From: Thermoflavifilum sp.
GTDB lineage: Bacteria > Bacteroidota > Bacteroidia > Chitinophagales > Chitinophagaceae
Assembly (NCBI RefSeq): GCF_014961315.1
Contig: NZ_CP063141.1
Span: 372,001 to 436,000 of the forward strand
Direction of reading: 5' to 3'
DNA: 64,000 nt
Part shown: positions 30,073 through 41,590 of the stretch, one piece after another
How positions within the stretch are numbered: position 1 is the stretch's first letter
Layout: the number at the start of each line of letters is the position of its first letter
The notes under the pieces: model-generated
Told to the model about the DNA's origin: nothing
Seen by the model: the letters and a program-made list of their open reading frames with translations, nothing else
The model's database searches: none
Position numbers and translations under genes: made by a program

Positions 30073-33000
30073 TTATTCTTCTTCGTCAAACTGATAAGCC
30101 TGACGGCTCGACTGCAGGATATCGTATTCTTCCTTTGAACCCACAATCAGATTTTCAAATTCGCGCAATCCGGTCCCGGCGGGTATCAGATGGCCCGTGA
30201 TGACATTCTCTTTCAGGCCCAGCATTTCATCGGTTTTACCGCTGATAGCCGCTTGCGAGAGCACTTTGGTGGTTTCCTGGAAAGATGCTGCCGATATCCA
30301 GCTATTGGTACCCAGCGAAGCGCGGGTGATACCAAGCAAAGATGGACTGGAAGTGGCCGGACGAGCATCGCGGTATTCAACCAGTTTTTTATCGGCCCGA
30401 CGAAGCATGGAATTTTCATCGCGTATTTGCCGCAGGGTTACGATCTGTCCGGCTTTCAGGTTCGTGGAATCGCCCGGATCGGTCACCACCTTTTTGTCGA
30501 ACAATGCATCATTGGCCTCGAGAAATTCAAATTTATCAACCAGGTCGCCTTCCAGGAAATGCGTATCACCCGGATCCTCGATGGTTACCTTGCGCATCAT
30601 CTGCCGGACGATCACCTCAATATGCTTATCATTCAGCTTCACACCCTGCAAGCGATACACTTCCTGGATTTCATTGACCAGATATTCCTGCACGGCATAC
30701 GGTCCTTTGATAGCCAGAATATCGCTGGGGCTGATGGCGCCATCGGAAAGCGGAGTACCGGCTTTCACAAAATCACCATCCTGTACCAGAATATGCCGGG
30801 TCAGTGGCACCAGGTATTTCTTCACCTGACCTTCTTTAGACTCAATGATGATTTCTCGATTGCCTCTTTTCACGCTACCGAAGCTCACCACCCCATCAAT
30901 TTCAGCCACGATAGCCGGGTTGGAAGGATTACGTGCTTCAAACAATTCGGTTACCCGCGGCAGACCACCGGTAATATCGCGGAGCTTACCGATGACACGA
31001 GGAATCTTCACCAGCACCTGGCCGGCCTTTACCTGATCGCCTTCGTTCACATTGATATGTGAACCCACGGGCAGGTTATAAACCTTAGCTTCTTTGCCCT
31101 TTTCGATGATTAAACTGGGAATCTTGTTTTTATCCCGGCTTTCAATAACCACCTTTTCCCTGTGACCGGTTTGCTCGTCGGCTTCTTCGCGATAGGTAAC
31201 CCCTTCAATGATATTTTCAAACCTCACCTTACCGCTTATCTCAGAGATAATCACGGCATTGAACGGATCCCAGGTGCAGATGACATCGCCTTTCTTGATG
31301 GACTGGCCTTCTTTGACCAGCAAGGTAGATCCGTAAGGAATATTATGCGTGGTGAGCAAACGATCGGCTTTAGGATCCACAATCCTCACCTCGCCCATTC
31401 GACCGATAACCACCTGCACTTTTTCTCCTTCGTTGTTTTCATAACTTACCGTACGCAAACCATCAAAGTGTACGATACCGTCGAAATGAGAGGTGAGCTT
31501 GGATTCTACGGTAGCCGAGCCTGCTACACCACCCACGTGGAAGGTACGCAAGGTGAGCTGGGTACCGGGCTCGCCGATCGATTGAGCAGCGATGATGCCC
31601 ACCACATCACCTTTCTGTGCCAGCTGGCCGGTAGCCAGGTTCTGACCATAGCATTTCACACATACGCCACGCCGGCTTTCGCAGGTGAGTACGGATCGGA
31701 TCTCAACGGATTCAATACCACTATCTTCAATTTTTCTGGCTATTTCTTCGGTAATCATTTCACCTGCAGGCACAATCAGCTCATCGGTCTGTGGATGATA
31801 AATATCGTGCAGAGAAACCCGGCCAAGAATTCTATCGAAGAGTGATTCCACAACTTCCTCATTTTCCTTGATGGCCGAAATGGAGATTCCCCGCAGGGTT
31901 CCACAATCTTCTTCCGTGATCACCACATCGTGTGCCACATCCACCAGACGACGGGTCAGGTAACCGGCATCGGCTGTTTTCAATGCAGTATCGGCCAGAC
32001 CTTTACGCGCGCCGTGTGTGGAAATGAAATATTCCAGCACACTCAAGCCATCCTTGAAATTGGAAAGGATGGGATTTTCCACAATCTCAGATCCGGTAGA
32101 ACCACTTTTTCTGGGCTTGGCCATCAATCCACGAATCCCGGCCAGCTGTTTGATTTGTTGCTTGGAACCGCGGGCGCCGGAATCGAGCATCATGAACACG
32201 GAATTAAATCCTTTCTGGTCGGCCGCCAGTTCCTGAATCAACGACTCGGTGATTTTGGTATCCACCCTCGACCAGATGTCCACAATTTGATTGTACCGTT
32301 CGTTGTTGGTAATCAAACCCATATTGTAATTTTCCCATACTTCTTCTACTTCGGCCATCGCATTTTCGATCAGGGTTTCTTTTATCTTGGGTACAATCAA
32401 ATCGTTGATGCTGAATGAAAGTCCGCCTTTATAAGCCATCCGATAACCCAGTTCCTTGATATCATCAAGGAATCTGGCGGTGGTGGGCACATCGGTAAGT
32501 TTGATGATATCGCCGATGATTTCGCGTAAGGATTTTTTGGTGAGCAGGGCATTGATGAACCCTACTTCTCTGGGGACAGTCTGGTTAAAAATAACTCTGC
32601 CCACCGTGGTTTCGATGAGCTGCTTTTCCAGTTTGCCCTCACCGTTGCGCACCATAGCCCGTACCTTGATCCAGGCGTGCAGGTCGATCTTGCCTTCATT
32701 GTAAGCAATAATCACCTCTTCGGGCGAATAAAAGATCTTTCCTTCGCCACGCACGGGATCATCGGGAGTGGAGCGCTTGCCCTTGGTGATATAATAGAGC
32801 CCAAGCACCATGTCCTGCGAAGGCAGGGTGATGGGCGTACCATTTTGCGGATTCAGAATGTTGTGTGAAGAAAGCATGAGCAGCTGAGCCTCGAGAATGG
32901 CGGCATTGCTCAGGGGCACGTGCACAGCCATCTGGTCGCCGTCGAAGTCGGCATTGAATGCCGTACAGGTCAACGGATGCAGCTGAATAGCCTTCCCCTC

Positions 33001-34368
33001 GATGAGCTTGGGCTGGAAGGCCTGAATCGAAAGACGGTGAAGGGTCGGTGCCCGGTTGAGCAATACGGGATGTCCTTTGAGGATGTTTTCCAGGATATCC
33101 CAGATCACGGCATCCTTACGTTCAACCAATTTTTTGGCTGATTTTACCGTCTTCACGATACCCCGTTCGATGAGCTTGCGGATGATAAACGGCTTGAACA
33201 GCTCAGCGGCCATGTCTTTAGGCAGGCCGCATTCGTGGAGTTTCAGCTCAGGCCCTACCACAATCACCGAACGTCCGGAATAATCCACACGTTTTCCTAA
33301 CAAATTCTGACGGAAACGGCCCTGCTTACCCTTGAGCACATCGCTGAGCGACTTCAGTGCACGCCCGCCTTCAGCTTTCACCGCATTGGATTTGCGGCTG
33401 TTATCGAACAGCGAATCCACAGCTTCCTGCAGCATACGCTTTTCATTGCGCAGAATCACTTCGGGCGCCTTGATCTCGATCAGTCGTTTCAGGCGGTTGT
33501 TGCGGATGATGACCCGGCGATACAGATCGTTCAGGTCGGATGAAGCAAATCGACCCCCATCCAGCGGAACCAGCGGCCTGAGTTCAGGTGGAATCACCGG
33601 GATATACTGCATCACCATCCATTCCGGTCGATTTTCGATATGCTGATTGGCTTCACGGAAAGCTTCCACCACACTTAGCCGCTTCAGGGCTTCTGCTTTT
33701 CTTTGTTGAGAAGTTTCCGTGGCGGCCTGGTTGCGCAGGGAATAGGATAGCTCATCCAGGTTGATGCGAGCCAGCAGCATCTGAATGGCTTCCGCACCCA
33801 TTTTAGCGATGAACTTTTTCGGATCATCATCGGGCAGCAGCTGGTTATCCTTGGGAAGGGAATCAATAATCTCCAGATATTCTTCTTCCGTCAACAGATC
33901 CATCACATTCAACCCCTTGTCTTCACGAATACCGGGCTGAATCACGACATAACGTTCATAATAGATGATGGATTCCAGCTTTTTGGAAGAAAGCCCCAGC
34001 AGATAACCAATTTTATTGGGCAAGGATTTAAAATACCAGATATGCACGACGGGCACAACCAGCTTGATGTGCCCCATGCGCTCACGTCGCACCTTCTTTT
34101 CGGTTACTTCCACACCACAACGATCACAAACAATGCCTTTGTAACGAATGCGTTTGTATTTGCCGCAATAACATTCATAGTCTTTCACCGGTCCGAAGAT
34201 GCGTTCGCAGAAAAGCCCATCGCGCTCCGGCTTATATGTCCGGTAGTTGATGGTCTCCGGCTTCAGTACTTCACCATAGGAGCGCTCCAGAATGGAATCC
34301 GGTGAAGCCAGACTAATGGTTACCTTGCTGAAATTTGGCTTGGGACGATTATCTTTTTTCAAAGCCAT
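30073..34368 (-). CDS. rpoC: RNA polymerase subunit beta'
   Basis: Catalytic subunit, 1431 residues. The N-terminal zinc finger is CYCGK...CDRCG; the active-site magnesium motif is [12 protein letters not shown]; the second zinc site is around [14 protein letters not shown]. Full length and undisturbed. It begins 33 bases after rpoB and ends at the bidirectional terminator, so it is the last gene of the operon. Confidence 0.98.
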   Translation of the reverse strand: MALKKDNRPKPNFSKVTISLASPDSILERSYGEVLKPETINYRTYKPERDGLFCERIFGPVKDYECYCGKYKRIRYKGIVCDRCGVEVTEKKVRRERMGHIKLVVPVVHIWYFKSLPNKIGYLLGLSSKKLESIIYYERYVVIQPGIREDKGLNVMDLLTEEEYLEIIDSLPKDNQLLPDDDPKKFIAKMGAEAIQMLLARINLDELSYSLRNQAATETSQQRKAEALKRLSVVEAFREANQHIENRPEWMVMQYIPVIPPELRPLVPLDGGRFASSDLNDLYRRVIIRNNRLKRLIEIKAPEVILRNEKRMLQEAVDSLFDNSRKSNAVKAEGGRALKSLSDVLKGKQGRFRQNLLGKRVDYSGRSVIVVGPELKLHECGLPKDMAAELFKPFIIRKLIERGIVKTVKSAKKLVERKDAVIWDILENILKGHPVLLNRAPTLHRLSIQAFQPKLIEGKAIQLHPLTCTAFNADFDGDQMAVHVPLSNAAILEAQLLMLSSHNILNPQNGTPITLPSQDMVLGLYYITKGKRSTPDDPVRGEGKIFYSPEEVIIAYNEGKIDLHAWIKVRAMVRNGEGKLEKQLIETTVGRVIFNQTVPREVGFINALLTKKSLREIIGDIIKLTDVPTTARFLDDIKELGYRMAYKGGLSFSINDLIVPKIKETLIENAMAEVEEVWENYNMGLITNNERYNQIVDIWSRVDTKITESLIQELAADQKGFNSVFMMLDSGARGSKQQIKQLAGIRGLMAKPRKSGSTGSEIVENPILSNFKDGLSVLEYFISTHGARKGLADTALKTADAGYLTRRLVDVAHDVVITEEDCGTLRGISISAIKENEEVVESLFDRILGRVSLHDIYHPQTDELIVPAGEMITEEIARKIEDSGIESVEIRSVLTCESRRGVCVKCYGQNLATGQLAQKGDVVGIIAAQSIGEPGTQLTLRTFHVGGVAGSATVESKLTSHFDGIVHFDGLRTVSYENNEGEKVQVVIGRMGEVRIVDPKADRLLTTHNIPYGSTLLVKEGQSIKKGDVICTWDPFNAVIISEISGKVRFENIIEGVTYREEADEQTGHREKVVIESRDKNKIPSLIIEKGKEAKVYNLPVGSHINVNEGDQVKAGQVLVKIPRVIGKLRDITGGLPRVTELFEARNPSNPAIVAEIDGVVSFGSVKRGNREIIIESKEGQVKKYLVPLTRHILVQDGDFVKAGTPLSDGAISPSDILAIKGPYAVQEYLVNEIQEVYRLQGVKLNDKHIEVIVRQMMRKVTIEDPGDTHFLEGDLVDKFEFLEANDALFDKKVVTDPGDSTNLKAGQIVTLRQIRDENSMLRRADKKLVEYRDARPATSSPSLLGITRASLGTNSWISAASFQETTKVLSQAAISGKTDEMLGLKENVITGHLIPAGTGLREFENLIVGSKEEYDILQSSRQAYQFDEEE

Positions 34369-34401
34369 GATATGGATGATTTAAATGAAATTCAATATGA
34401 A

Positions 34402-37400
34402 TTATTCAAACGTAAGCTCTAAGCCCAATCCCCTCAATTCATGCACCAGCACATTAAACGACTCGGGCACACCGGGTTTGGGGATATTGTCGCCCTTCAC
34501 AATGGCTTCATAAGCCTTTGCCCGCCCGACAATATCATCCGATTTAATGGTGAGCATTTCCTGCAGGGTATGCGCTGCGCCATAGGCTTCGAGTGCCCAT
34601 ACTTCCATTTCACCGAAACGCTGACCACCAAACTGTGCCTTACCGCCCAACGGCTGTTGGGTGATGAGGCTGTAGGGGCCAATAGAACGGGCATGCATCT
34701 TATCATCAACCAGGTGATGCAATTTCATCATGTAGATCACGCCCACCGTGGCCTTCTGGTGAAAGCGTTCGCCCGTTTCTCCATCGTACAGGTATGTATG
34801 GCCGAATGTGGGCAGACCGGCTTCTTCGATTTCCTTAGCAATTTCTTCCGGCGTTGCCCCATCGAAGATAGGCGTTGCATATTTCTTTCCTAACTTCCAG
34901 CCGGCCCATCCTAATACGGTTTCATAAATCTGGCCGATATTCATACGCGAAGGCACACCCAGTGGATTCAATACGATATCTACAGGCGTTCCGTCTTCCA
35001 GGAAGGGCATGTCTTCCACCCGCACAATCTTGGCCACAATGCCTTTGTTCCCATGTCGGCCGGCCATTTTATCGCCCACCTTGAGTTTGCGTTTGGAAGC
35101 CAGATATACTTTTGCCAGCCGCAACACACCCGGAGGAAGCTCATCGCCAATGGAAATATTGAATTTTTCACGTTTATATCGACCCAGCTCTTCGTTGTAT
35201 TTGATGTTGTAGTTATGCAAAAGGGTATTTACCAGATCATTGATTTCTTCGTTTTGTGTCCAGCCGAGCGGATTCACATTTTGATAATCAATGGCAGATA
35301 GATTTTTAGCCGTGAATTTTGCTCCTTTGGGAATGAGCACTTCGCCAAAATTATTGGTGACACCGGCCGATACCTGATCTTTCAGCAGCTGCTGGAGTTT
35401 CTCGAGCAGGATCTGGTTGAGTTCCTCCACATTTTTCTGGTGCATTTTCTCCAGCTTTTCCAGAGCGGCTTTCTCACGCATCTTCGAGTTTTTATCTTTT
35501 TTAGCTCTGGAAAACAGTTTCTTATTGATCACCACTCCTTCGACGGAAGGTGGTACTTTCAATGAAGCATCTTTAGCGTCGCCGGCTTTATCACCAAAGA
35601 TAGCCCGCAGCAGGCGTTCTTCCGGAGTGGGATCAGATTCTCCTTTAGGGGTAATTTTCCCGATCAGGATATCCCCTTCTTTCACCCAGGCACCTACCCG
35701 GATGATTCCGTTTTCATCGAGATCTTTAGTTGCTTCCTCACTCACGTTGGGGATATCGGCGGTAAGCTCTTCCGGACCCAATTTGGTGTCGCGAACTTCC
35801 AGCTCGAATTCTTCAATATGGATGGAAGTAAACAGGTCTTCCCGCACCACCCGTTCTGAAATCACGATGGCGTCTTCGAAGTTATATCCCTTCCAGGGCA
35901 TGAAGGCCACCATCAGGTTGCGGCCCAGGGCCAGTTCGCCGCCCTGTGTTGCATAGCCTTCGGTGAGGAAGTCGCCGGCTTTGACGGTTTGTCCCTTTTT
36001 CACGCAGGGCTTGAGGTTGATGCAGGTCGACTGGTTGGTTTTGGTGAACTTGGTGAGTTTATATACTTTCAGGTCATCTTCAAAGCTCACCAGCCGCTGA
36101 ATGTCGCTCCTTTTGTAGCGGACATGGATTTCATTGGCATCCACATATTCCACCACGCCATCGCCTTCAGCGGTGATCTGGGTGCGGGAATCTCGTGCAG
36201 CCACGGCTTCCAGTCCGGTACCCACGATGGGCACTTCCGGACGCAGCAGGGGCACAGCCTGGCGTTGCATGTTCGAGCCCATCAGGGCGCGGTTAGCATC
36301 ATCATGTTCCAGGAATGGAATCAACGAAGCACTCAACCCCACGATCTGATTGGGTGCAATATCCATGTACTGCACTTCGTGTTTGTCCAGCACAGGGAAA
36401 TCGCCCATTTCTCGGGCTTTAACGCGATCGTTCAGGAAGTTACCCTCTTTATCCACCGGCGCATTAGCCTGGGCAATCTTTACAAGGTCTTCTTCCTCCG
36501 CACTCAAATATTTCACCTTATGGAGGTCAACCTTGCCATTTTTTACCTCCCGATAAGGTGTTTCAATGAAGCCCATTTCATTGACCTTGGCGTGCACACA
36601 TAAGGTGGAGATCAGGCCGATATTCGGACCTTCAGGCGTTTCGATGGTACACAGGCGGCCGTAGTGCGAATAATGTACGTCGCGCACTTCAAAGCCGGCC
36701 CGTTCACGGCTCAATCCGCCCGGTCCCAGTGCCGAGATACGGCGCTTATGCGTGATTTCGCTGAGCGGATTGGTTTGATCCAGAAATTGCGATAGCTGAG
36801 AGGTTCCAAAGAATGAATTGATAACCGAGCTCAGGGTCCGGGCATTGATCAGGTCAATGGGCGTAAACACTTCATTGTCGCGTACATTCATGCGCTCGCG
36901 AATGGTGCGTGCCATGCGGGCCAGTCCCACGCCAAATTGCGCATAGAGCTGTTCACCCACGGTTCTTACCCGTCGATTGCTCAGGTGGTCGATATCATCA
37001 ATTTCGGCCTTGCCATTGGTCAGTTTCACCAGATATTTGATAATGGCAATGATATCTTCCTTGGTGAGTACCCGTACTTCGAGGGGAGTATCCAGGCCCA
37101 GTTTACGATTGATTTTATATCGCCCTACTTCCCCCAGGTCATATCGTTTGTCTGAGAAAAAGAGCTTATCGATGATACCGCGGGCGGTTTCATCATCCGG
37201 AGCATCGGCCCCGCGAAGTTGTCGATAAATATGTTGAACGGCTTCCAGTTCGGAGTTTGATGTATCCTTATTCAGGGTGTTGTAGATGATAGAATAATCT
37301 TCCGAAAGCTCTTCCTTTTGCAGGAAAATGGTTTTTACACCGAGGTCAATAATCTGCTGAATATTCTCTTCATTCAACACGCTATCGCGGTCCAGAATGA

Positions 37401-38223
37401 TTTCATTGCGTTCGATGGATACCACCTCGCCGGTGTCTTCGTCTACAAAGTCTTCAACCCACGTACGCAATACCCGGGCAGCCAGCTTGCGACCAATATA
37501 TTTGCTGAGTGTTTTCTTATCGGCCTTCACTTCATCGGCCATATCGAACAACTGGAGGATATCTTTATCAGTCTCATAGCCAATAGCCCGCAGCAACATG
37601 GTAACCGGAAACTTCTTCTTCCGGTCGATATAGGCGTACATGACATTGTTAATGTCGGTAGCAAATTCCATCCATGCCCCCTTGAAGGGGATGACCCGAG
37701 CGGAATAAATTTTAGTACCGTTTGGATGAATAGACTGCCCGAAAAACACGCCCGGCGAGCGATGCAGCTGGGAAACCACCACCCGTTCAGCACCGTTGAT
37801 GATGAAGGTGCCACGGGGAGTCATGTAGGGAATATTACCCAGGAACACATCCTGCACGATGGTCTGGAAGTCAACATGCTCTTCATCGTTGCAGCTGAGG
37901 CGCAGCTTGGCCTTCAGCGGCACAGAGTAAGTCAACCCCCGCTCAATACATTCTTCAATCGTATATCTGGGCGGATCCACATAGTAATCGAGGAACTCCA
38001 GATTGAAAATATTGCGCGTATCGGTGATAGGAAAGTTTTCCTTGAACACCTTGAACAAGCCTTCGTTATTTCGTTTATCTGGGGTGGTTTCAAGCTGCAG
38101 AAAATCTTTGAACGACTGCAGCTGAATAGCCAGCAAATCAGGAATTTCGGCGGGTTGTTGTACTTTCCCGAAGTTTACGCGCTGCTGGGAAGAATGATTG
38201 GCTGGAAGTTTTGCTGTTGACAT
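34402..38223 (-). CDS. rpoB: RNA polymerase subunit beta
   Basis: Catalytic subunit, 1273 residues from the ATG at 38223 (an upstream ATG at 38244 would add seven residues; the lower start matches the family). The rifampicin-binding segment around [16 protein letters not shown] and [14 protein letters not shown] carries the usual sensitive-type residues. The C-terminus ends LELTFE, as is common in this phylum. It is separated from rplL by 170 bases that hold a strong hairpin. Confidence 0.98.
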   Translation of the reverse strand: MSTAKLPANHSSQQRVNFGKVQQPAEIPDLLAIQLQSFKDFLQLETTPDKRNNEGLFKVFKENFPITDTRNIFNLEFLDYYVDPPRYTIEECIERGLTYSVPLKAKLRLSCNDEEHVDFQTIVQDVFLGNIPYMTPRGTFIINGAERVVVSQLHRSPGVFFGQSIHPNGTKIYSARVIPFKGAWMEFATDINNVMYAYIDRKKKFPVTMLLRAIGYETDKDILQLFDMADEVKADKKTLSKYIGRKLAARVLRTWVEDFVDEDTGEVVSIERNEIILDRDSVLNEENIQQIIDLGVKTIFLQKEELSEDYSIIYNTLNKDTSNSELEAVQHIYRQLRGADAPDDETARGIIDKLFFSDKRYDLGEVGRYKINRKLGLDTPLEVRVLTKEDIIAIIKYLVKLTNGKAEIDDIDHLSNRRVRTVGEQLYAQFGVGLARMARTIRERMNVRDNEVFTPIDLINARTLSSVINSFFGTSQLSQFLDQTNPLSEITHKRRISALGPGGLSRERAGFEVRDVHYSHYGRLCTIETPEGPNIGLISTLCVHAKVNEMGFIETPYREVKNGKVDLHKVKYLSAEEEDLVKIAQANAPVDKEGNFLNDRVKAREMGDFPVLDKHEVQYMDIAPNQIVGLSASLIPFLEHDDANRALMGSNMQRQAVPLLRPEVPIVGTGLEAVAARDSRTQITAEGDGVVEYVDANEIHVRYKRSDIQRLVSFEDDLKVYKLTKFTKTNQSTCINLKPCVKKGQTVKAGDFLTEGYATQGGELALGRNLMVAFMPWKGYNFEDAIVISERVVREDLFTSIHIEEFELEVRDTKLGPEELTADIPNVSEEATKDLDENGIIRVGAWVKEGDILIGKITPKGESDPTPEERLLRAIFGDKAGDAKDASLKVPPSVEGVVINKKLFSRAKKDKNSKMREKAALEKLEKMHQKNVEELNQILLEKLQQLLKDQVSAGVTNNFGEVLIPKGAKFTAKNLSAIDYQNVNPLGWTQNEEINDLVNTLLHNYNIKYNEELGRYKREKFNISIGDELPPGVLRLAKVYLASKRKLKVGDKMAGRHGNKGIVAKIVRVEDMPFLEDGTPVDIVLNPLGVPSRMNIGQIYETVLGWAGWKLGKKYATPIFDGATPEEIAKEIEEAGLPTFGHTYLYDGETGERFHQKATVGVIYMMKLHHLVDDKMHARSIGPYSLITQQPLGGKAQFGGQRFGEMEVWALEAYGAAHTLQEMLTIKSDDIVGRAKAYEAIVKGDNIPKPGVPESFNVLVHELRGLGLELTFE

Positions 38224-38319
38224 TGTTGCAGATGATAAAATCAAAAAATCAGTAAATAATTCAAAAACGCTGTTCAGGCTTTCTGTTATTCAGCACGGTG
38301 CATGTTCTTCAAAGGGAAA

Positions 38320-38348
38320 CAGGTCAAAAGTACAGGACTTTTGACCTG
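38320..38348 (-). promoter_or_regulatory. 12-bp hairpin between rplL and rpoB
   Basis: A perfect 12-bp inverted repeat (38320-38331 with 38337-38348) with a 5-base loop. In the transcript it is followed by only three T, so it is not a clean terminator. In E. coli the rplL-rpoB gap holds an attenuator and an RNase III site that set the ratio of ribosomal protein to polymerase; this hairpin sits at the same place. The function here is inferred. Confidence 0.6.
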
Positions 38349-38393
38349 ATAACGCGTTCTATACCCTTTTGTTCCAGGGCAATGAAGAATGGT

Positions 38394-38783
38394 TTACTGG
38401 ATTTCTACTTCAGCACCGGCTTCCTTAAGCTTGGCGGCCAGCTGATCGGCTTCAGCCTTTGCTACACCCTCTTTCACGGGCTTAGGAGCTCCGTCAACCA
38501 GTTCTTTGGCTTCTTTCAGACCAAGGCCGGTGAGTTCCTTCACCACCTTCACCACATTCAACTTATTGGCTCCGGCGGCTTTCAGGATCACATTGAAAGA
38601 GGTTTTTTCTTCAGCTGCAGGTGCAGCGGCCGCGCCGGCTGCAGCTCCGCCTCCGGCAACCATTACTGGAGCAGCTGCTGCTGGTTCAATTCCGTATTCT
38701 TCTTTCAAAATTTTAGCTAATTCGTTCACTTCCTTAACGGTGAGGTTTACGAGCTGTTCGGCAAATGCTTTTAAATCGGCCAT
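38394..38783 (-). CDS. rplL: 50S ribosomal protein L7/L12
   Basis: The 129-residue stalk protein that recruits translation factors: N-terminal dimer domain, an Ala/Gly/Pro-rich hinge (about residues 35-55), and the C-terminal domain with [21 protein letters not shown] and [12 protein letters not shown]. It follows rplJ by 78 bases in the usual order. Confidence 0.97.
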   Translation of the reverse strand: MADLKAFAEQLVNLTVKEVNELAKILKEEYGIEPAAAAPVMVAGGGAAAGAAAAPAAEEKTSFNVILKAAGANKLNVVKVVKELTGLGLKEAKELVDGAPKPVKEGVAKAEADQLAAKLKEAGAEVEIQ

Positions 38784-38861
38784 GTTGTGTGTTTTTTTGA
38801 AATCAAAAATGAATTAAAAAATATATGTTGGACTTGGAAGCCAGATGAATCACAAACCCTG

Positions 38862-39395
38862 TCATGCTCCTGTTCGAGATTCCAGGGTTTTCAATACGCC
38901 GCTTAAAGTTTGTCCGCCCGATTGCAGCGCTCCCATCACCCGATGCACCGGAGATTGCAACAGACCAATCAGTTCACCGAGCAAATCCGCTTTGGATTTT
39001 AGTCGGGTAAGGGTTTCCAGCTGACCATCGCCTTCATAAATTTCTGCGTCCACATAAGCCAGCTTCAAGAGCGGTTTTTCACTTCCCTGTTCTTTACGGA
39101 AACGAGAAATGATGAGTGCCGGCTCTTTGGGGTTTTCGGTAAAAAAAATGGCGGTTTGTCCCTTCAATGCCGGATAAACGGCTTCATATCGTGAGTCCTC
39201 AATGGATTCCAGGGCTTTGCGAATAAGCGTATTTTTTGCAACCTTCATTTCAACCTTTCCTTCAAAACAAGCCCTGCGTAACTTGTTCACCTGCTCAACC
39301 GTCAATGCCGAAGAATCGGCCAGATAAAAATGCGGGTAACGGCTGAAGCGCTCCCTGAGCTTATCAATAATTTCGTTTTTTTGCGCTTTATTCAT
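38862..39395 (-). CDS. rplJ: 50S ribosomal protein L10
   Basis: Base of the L12 stalk, 177 residues, with the family LRERFSRYPHFYLADSSALTVEQ region and the C-terminal helix that binds L12 dimers. It begins 16 bases after the corrected end of rplA (39412), which supports reading rplA through its frameshift. Confidence 0.96.
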   Translation of the reverse strand: MNKAQKNEIIDKLRERFSRYPHFYLADSSALTVEQVNKLRRACFEGKVEMKVAKNTLIRKALESIEDSRYEAVYPALKGQTAIFFTENPKEPALIISRFRKEQGSEKPLLKLAYVDAEIYEGDGQLETLTRLKSKADLLGELIGLLQSPVHRVMGALQSGGQTLSGVLKTLESRTGA

Positions 39396-39411
39396 ATACC
39401 GTAAGCATTAA

Positions 39412-40100
39412 TCAGTTTAATACGGAACGCGGATCAATCTTGATTCCCGGGCTCATGGTGGTAGCCATGGATATGCCCTTCAGGTAGGTGCCTTTGGCAG
39501 TGGGGGTTTTAATCGAAGAATGGTTTGAATGAGTTCATGCGCATTCTCCACGATTTTTTCCGGTGGAAAAGAAACCCTACCGATGGACGCATGAATAATT
39601 CCGGCTTTATCCACCTTAAAGGTAATTTTCCCACTTTTCACTTCTTTTACGGCTGATGCCACATCCTGTGTTACGGTACCCGTCTTGGGATTGGGCATCA
39701 GATTGCGGGGACCAAGAATTTTACCCAGTTTCCCGATCTTGGGCATCACGGTGGGTGTGGCGATGATCACATCTACATCGGTCCAGCCGCTTTCAATCTT
39801 TTGAATATATTCATCCAGCCCCACATAATCTGCTCCTGCCTGCCGGGCTTCCTCTTCCTTATCGGGTGTGCATAACACCAGTACTTTGCGGGTTTTACCC
39901 GTGCCATGGGGCAAAGTTACCGATCCCCTGATCGCCTGATCGGCTTTTTTAGGATCCACACCCAGCCGGATGTGTACATCCACCGAGCTATCAAAACGTG
40001 TGGTATTGATATCTTTGAGCAGGGCTGCTGCTTCGGATAGTGAATATAGTTTTGTGCGATCGATTTTTGCTTCAGCAGCTTTACGTTTCTTGGTCAGCAT
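39412..40100 (-). CDS. rplA: 50S ribosomal protein L1, with a one-base frameshift near the 3' end
   Basis: L1 binds 23S rRNA at the exit-site stalk and often represses its own operon. The first 190 or so residues are normal. At the C5 tract (plus strand 39502-39506) the frame changes and a stop is met at 39480, giving 206 residues with an abnormal tail. Adding one C restores [19 protein letters not shown] and then ends at TGA 39412, for a normal 229 residues. The restored tail is the conserved L1 C-terminus, so the downstream sequence is still under selection or only just broken. A sequencing or assembly error in a C6 tract is the simplest cause; a real mutation or ribosomal slippage is possible. 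Confidence 0.9.
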
Positions 40101-40121
40101 GCTTGAGAAAGATTTAAGCTG

Positions 40122-40565
40122 TTAATGTTCCCAGGGTGCAGTTCCTTCAATGGTGATGCCCATGCTTCGTGCGGTGCCGGCAACCATTTTCATGGCGCTT
40201 TCCAGGGTAAAACAATTCAAATCGGGCATCTTGTCCTGTGCAATAGCCTTAACCTGATCCCAGGTAACTTTGCCCACTTTTACGCGATTGGGCTCTTTTG
40301 AACCAGATTGTATGCCGGCAGCTTCCATCAGTTGCACCGAGGCCGGCGCGGTTTTGATGACAAAATCGAAGGATTTATCAGCATAAACCGTAAGGACCAC
40401 CGGTAGCACCTTGCCCATCTTATCCTGTGTGCGCGCATTGAATTGCTTGCAGAACTCCATAATGTTCACACCTTTGGAGCCCAGCGCCGGCCCGATGGGA
40501 GGTGCCGGATTGGCCTGACCGCCTTTTACCTGAAGCTTAACGTAACCAATAATTTCTTTTGCCAT
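40122..40565 (-). CDS. rplK: 50S ribosomal protein L11
   Basis: Forms the GTPase-associated centre with 23S rRNA and is needed for RelA-type stringent signalling. The 147-residue product has [20 protein letters not shown] at the start and the C-terminal ARSMGI. Followed by rplA after 21 bases. It has a probable promoter of its own at 40628. Confidence 0.97.
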   Translation of the reverse strand: MAKEIIGYVKLQVKGGQANPAPPIGPALGSKGVNIMEFCKQFNARTQDKMGKVLPVVLTVYADKSFDFVIKTAPASVQLMEAAGIQSGSKEPNRVKVGKVTWDQVKAIAQDKMPDLNCFTLESAMKMVAGTARSMGITIEGTAPWEH

Positions 40566-40627
40566 ACCGGAAGGTTTGCTTGGTATTACGAACAGTCGTG
40601 CTGTTCTTCCAAATTTTCAAGGGAGCG

Positions 40628-40658
40628 CAAAGATACGATAATTCCCGGAAATTAGAAA
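40628..40658 (-). promoter_or_regulatory. promoter of rplK
   Basis: On the minus strand, TTTC (40655-40658), 19 bases, then TATCTTTG (40628-40635). It lies between the nusG stop and rplK, giving a leader of about 55 bases. The same TTTC-N19-TAnnTTTG layout occurs before the tRNA operon. It lets the ribosomal protein and polymerase genes be read apart from tuf-secE-nusG. Confidence 0.65.
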
Positions 40659-40662
40659 AATA

Positions 40663-41232
40663 TCAGCTGATTTTTTCTACCTGCATAAAATTCAATTCAA
40701 CAGGAGTAGCCCGACCAAAAATTTTAACGATGACCTTCAGCTTTTTCTTCTCTTCGTTGATTTCTTCAATTACCCCGTTAAAATCGTTGAATGGTCCATC
40801 GATGATGCGAACGGTTTCCCCTACGATAAAGGGTTCGCTCATGGTCACACCCTGATCGGCAAGTTCATCGGCCTTGCCCAGCATTTTATTTACTTCTGAT
40901 TTACGTAATGGAATGGGCTTGTCTTTTCCCAGAAAATGAATCACATTGGTCATATTGTTGATGGCGCTGATGATTTCATCGGTAAGCTTGCCTTCCACCA
41001 CTTCAATCATCACATATCCGGGGTAAAAATTTCGTTCCCGCATCACTTTCTTACCCGACTGGATTTTATATACTTTTTCTACAGGCACAAATACTTGCTT
41101 GATGATATCACCCCAGCCAGAGCGGCGAATCTCGAGGTCAAGATATTCCTTCACTTTTTTTTCCTTACCGCTGATGACCCTGAGCACATACCAGCGTGTT
41201 TCTTGTGTAGGGCTGGTTACAGCATCCATCAT
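40663..41232 (-). CDS. nusG: transcription termination/antitermination protein NusG
   Basis: Binds RNA polymerase and couples it to Rho or the ribosome. The 189-residue product has the N-terminal RWYVLRVISGKEKKV and the FYPGYVMIE segment, and a C-terminal KOW domain (VGETVRIIDGPFNDFNGVIEEI). Its start overlaps the secE stop by 4 bases. Confidence 0.95.
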   Translation of the reverse strand: MMDAVTSPTQETRWYVLRVISGKEKKVKEYLDLEIRRSGWGDIIKQVFVPVEKVYKIQSGKKVMRERNFYPGYVMIEVVEGKLTDEIISAINNMTNVIHFLGKDKPIPLRKSEVNKMLGKADELADQGVTMSEPFIVGETVRIIDGPFNDFNGVIEEINEEKKKLKVIVKIFGRATPVELNFMQVEKIS

Positions 41233-41423
41233 GAAAACAGTTTATAGTAATATTGTAATACGGTACTCGAGAGCAGATCCATGAGCCATACGATGACGGT
41301 TGCCAGAATGGTTGTAGCCAGTACCACCATGGTAGAGGATTGCAGCTGTTCCCAGGAAGGCCAGGAAACTTTATGCACCAGTTCATGGTAACTTTCCTGA
41401 ATATAATTGGCTATCTTATGCAT
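41229..41423 (-). CDS. secE: preprotein translocase subunit SecE
   Basis: Essential single-helix partner of SecY, 64 residues: an amphipathic N-terminal helix (ESYHELVHKVSWPSWEQLQ) and a transmembrane helix near residues 33-55. The usual neighbour of nusG. tRNA-Trp lies 20 bases upstream. Confidence 0.93.
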   Translation of the reverse strand: MHKIANYIQESYHELVHKVSWPSWEQLQSSTMVVLATTILATVIVWLMDLLSSTVLQYYYKLFS

Positions 41424-41443
41424 GGCTAATGTTTAAAAACAAG

Positions 41444-41516
<73 letters not shown>

Positions 41517-41526
41517 AAAGCCAAAT

Positions 41527-41548
41527 GCCCCGCCCTGAAAGGTGGGGC
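41527..41548 (-). promoter_or_regulatory. hairpin between tuf and tRNA-Trp
   Basis: An 8-bp stem (41527-41534 with 41541-41548, one G-T pair) with a 6-base loop. In the transcript it is not followed by a T run, so it is more likely an mRNA 3' stabiliser, attenuator or processing site than a full terminator; tRNA-Trp, secE and nusG must still be reached. Confidence 0.45.
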
Positions 41549-41590
41549 TTCAGGATTTTCACGCCTGCTTCCGCTGAAATGGCAAACAGG

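Noticed and set aside
30190..31062. A 290-codon open frame on the plus strand inside rpoC
   Set aside because: It lies wholly antisense to the conserved 3' part of rpoC and has no recognisable protein features.
39480..40100. Programmed frameshift in rplA as the main explanation
   Set aside because: No clear slippery heptamer with a following pseudoknot is seen; a missing C in a homopolymer explains it with fewer assumptions.
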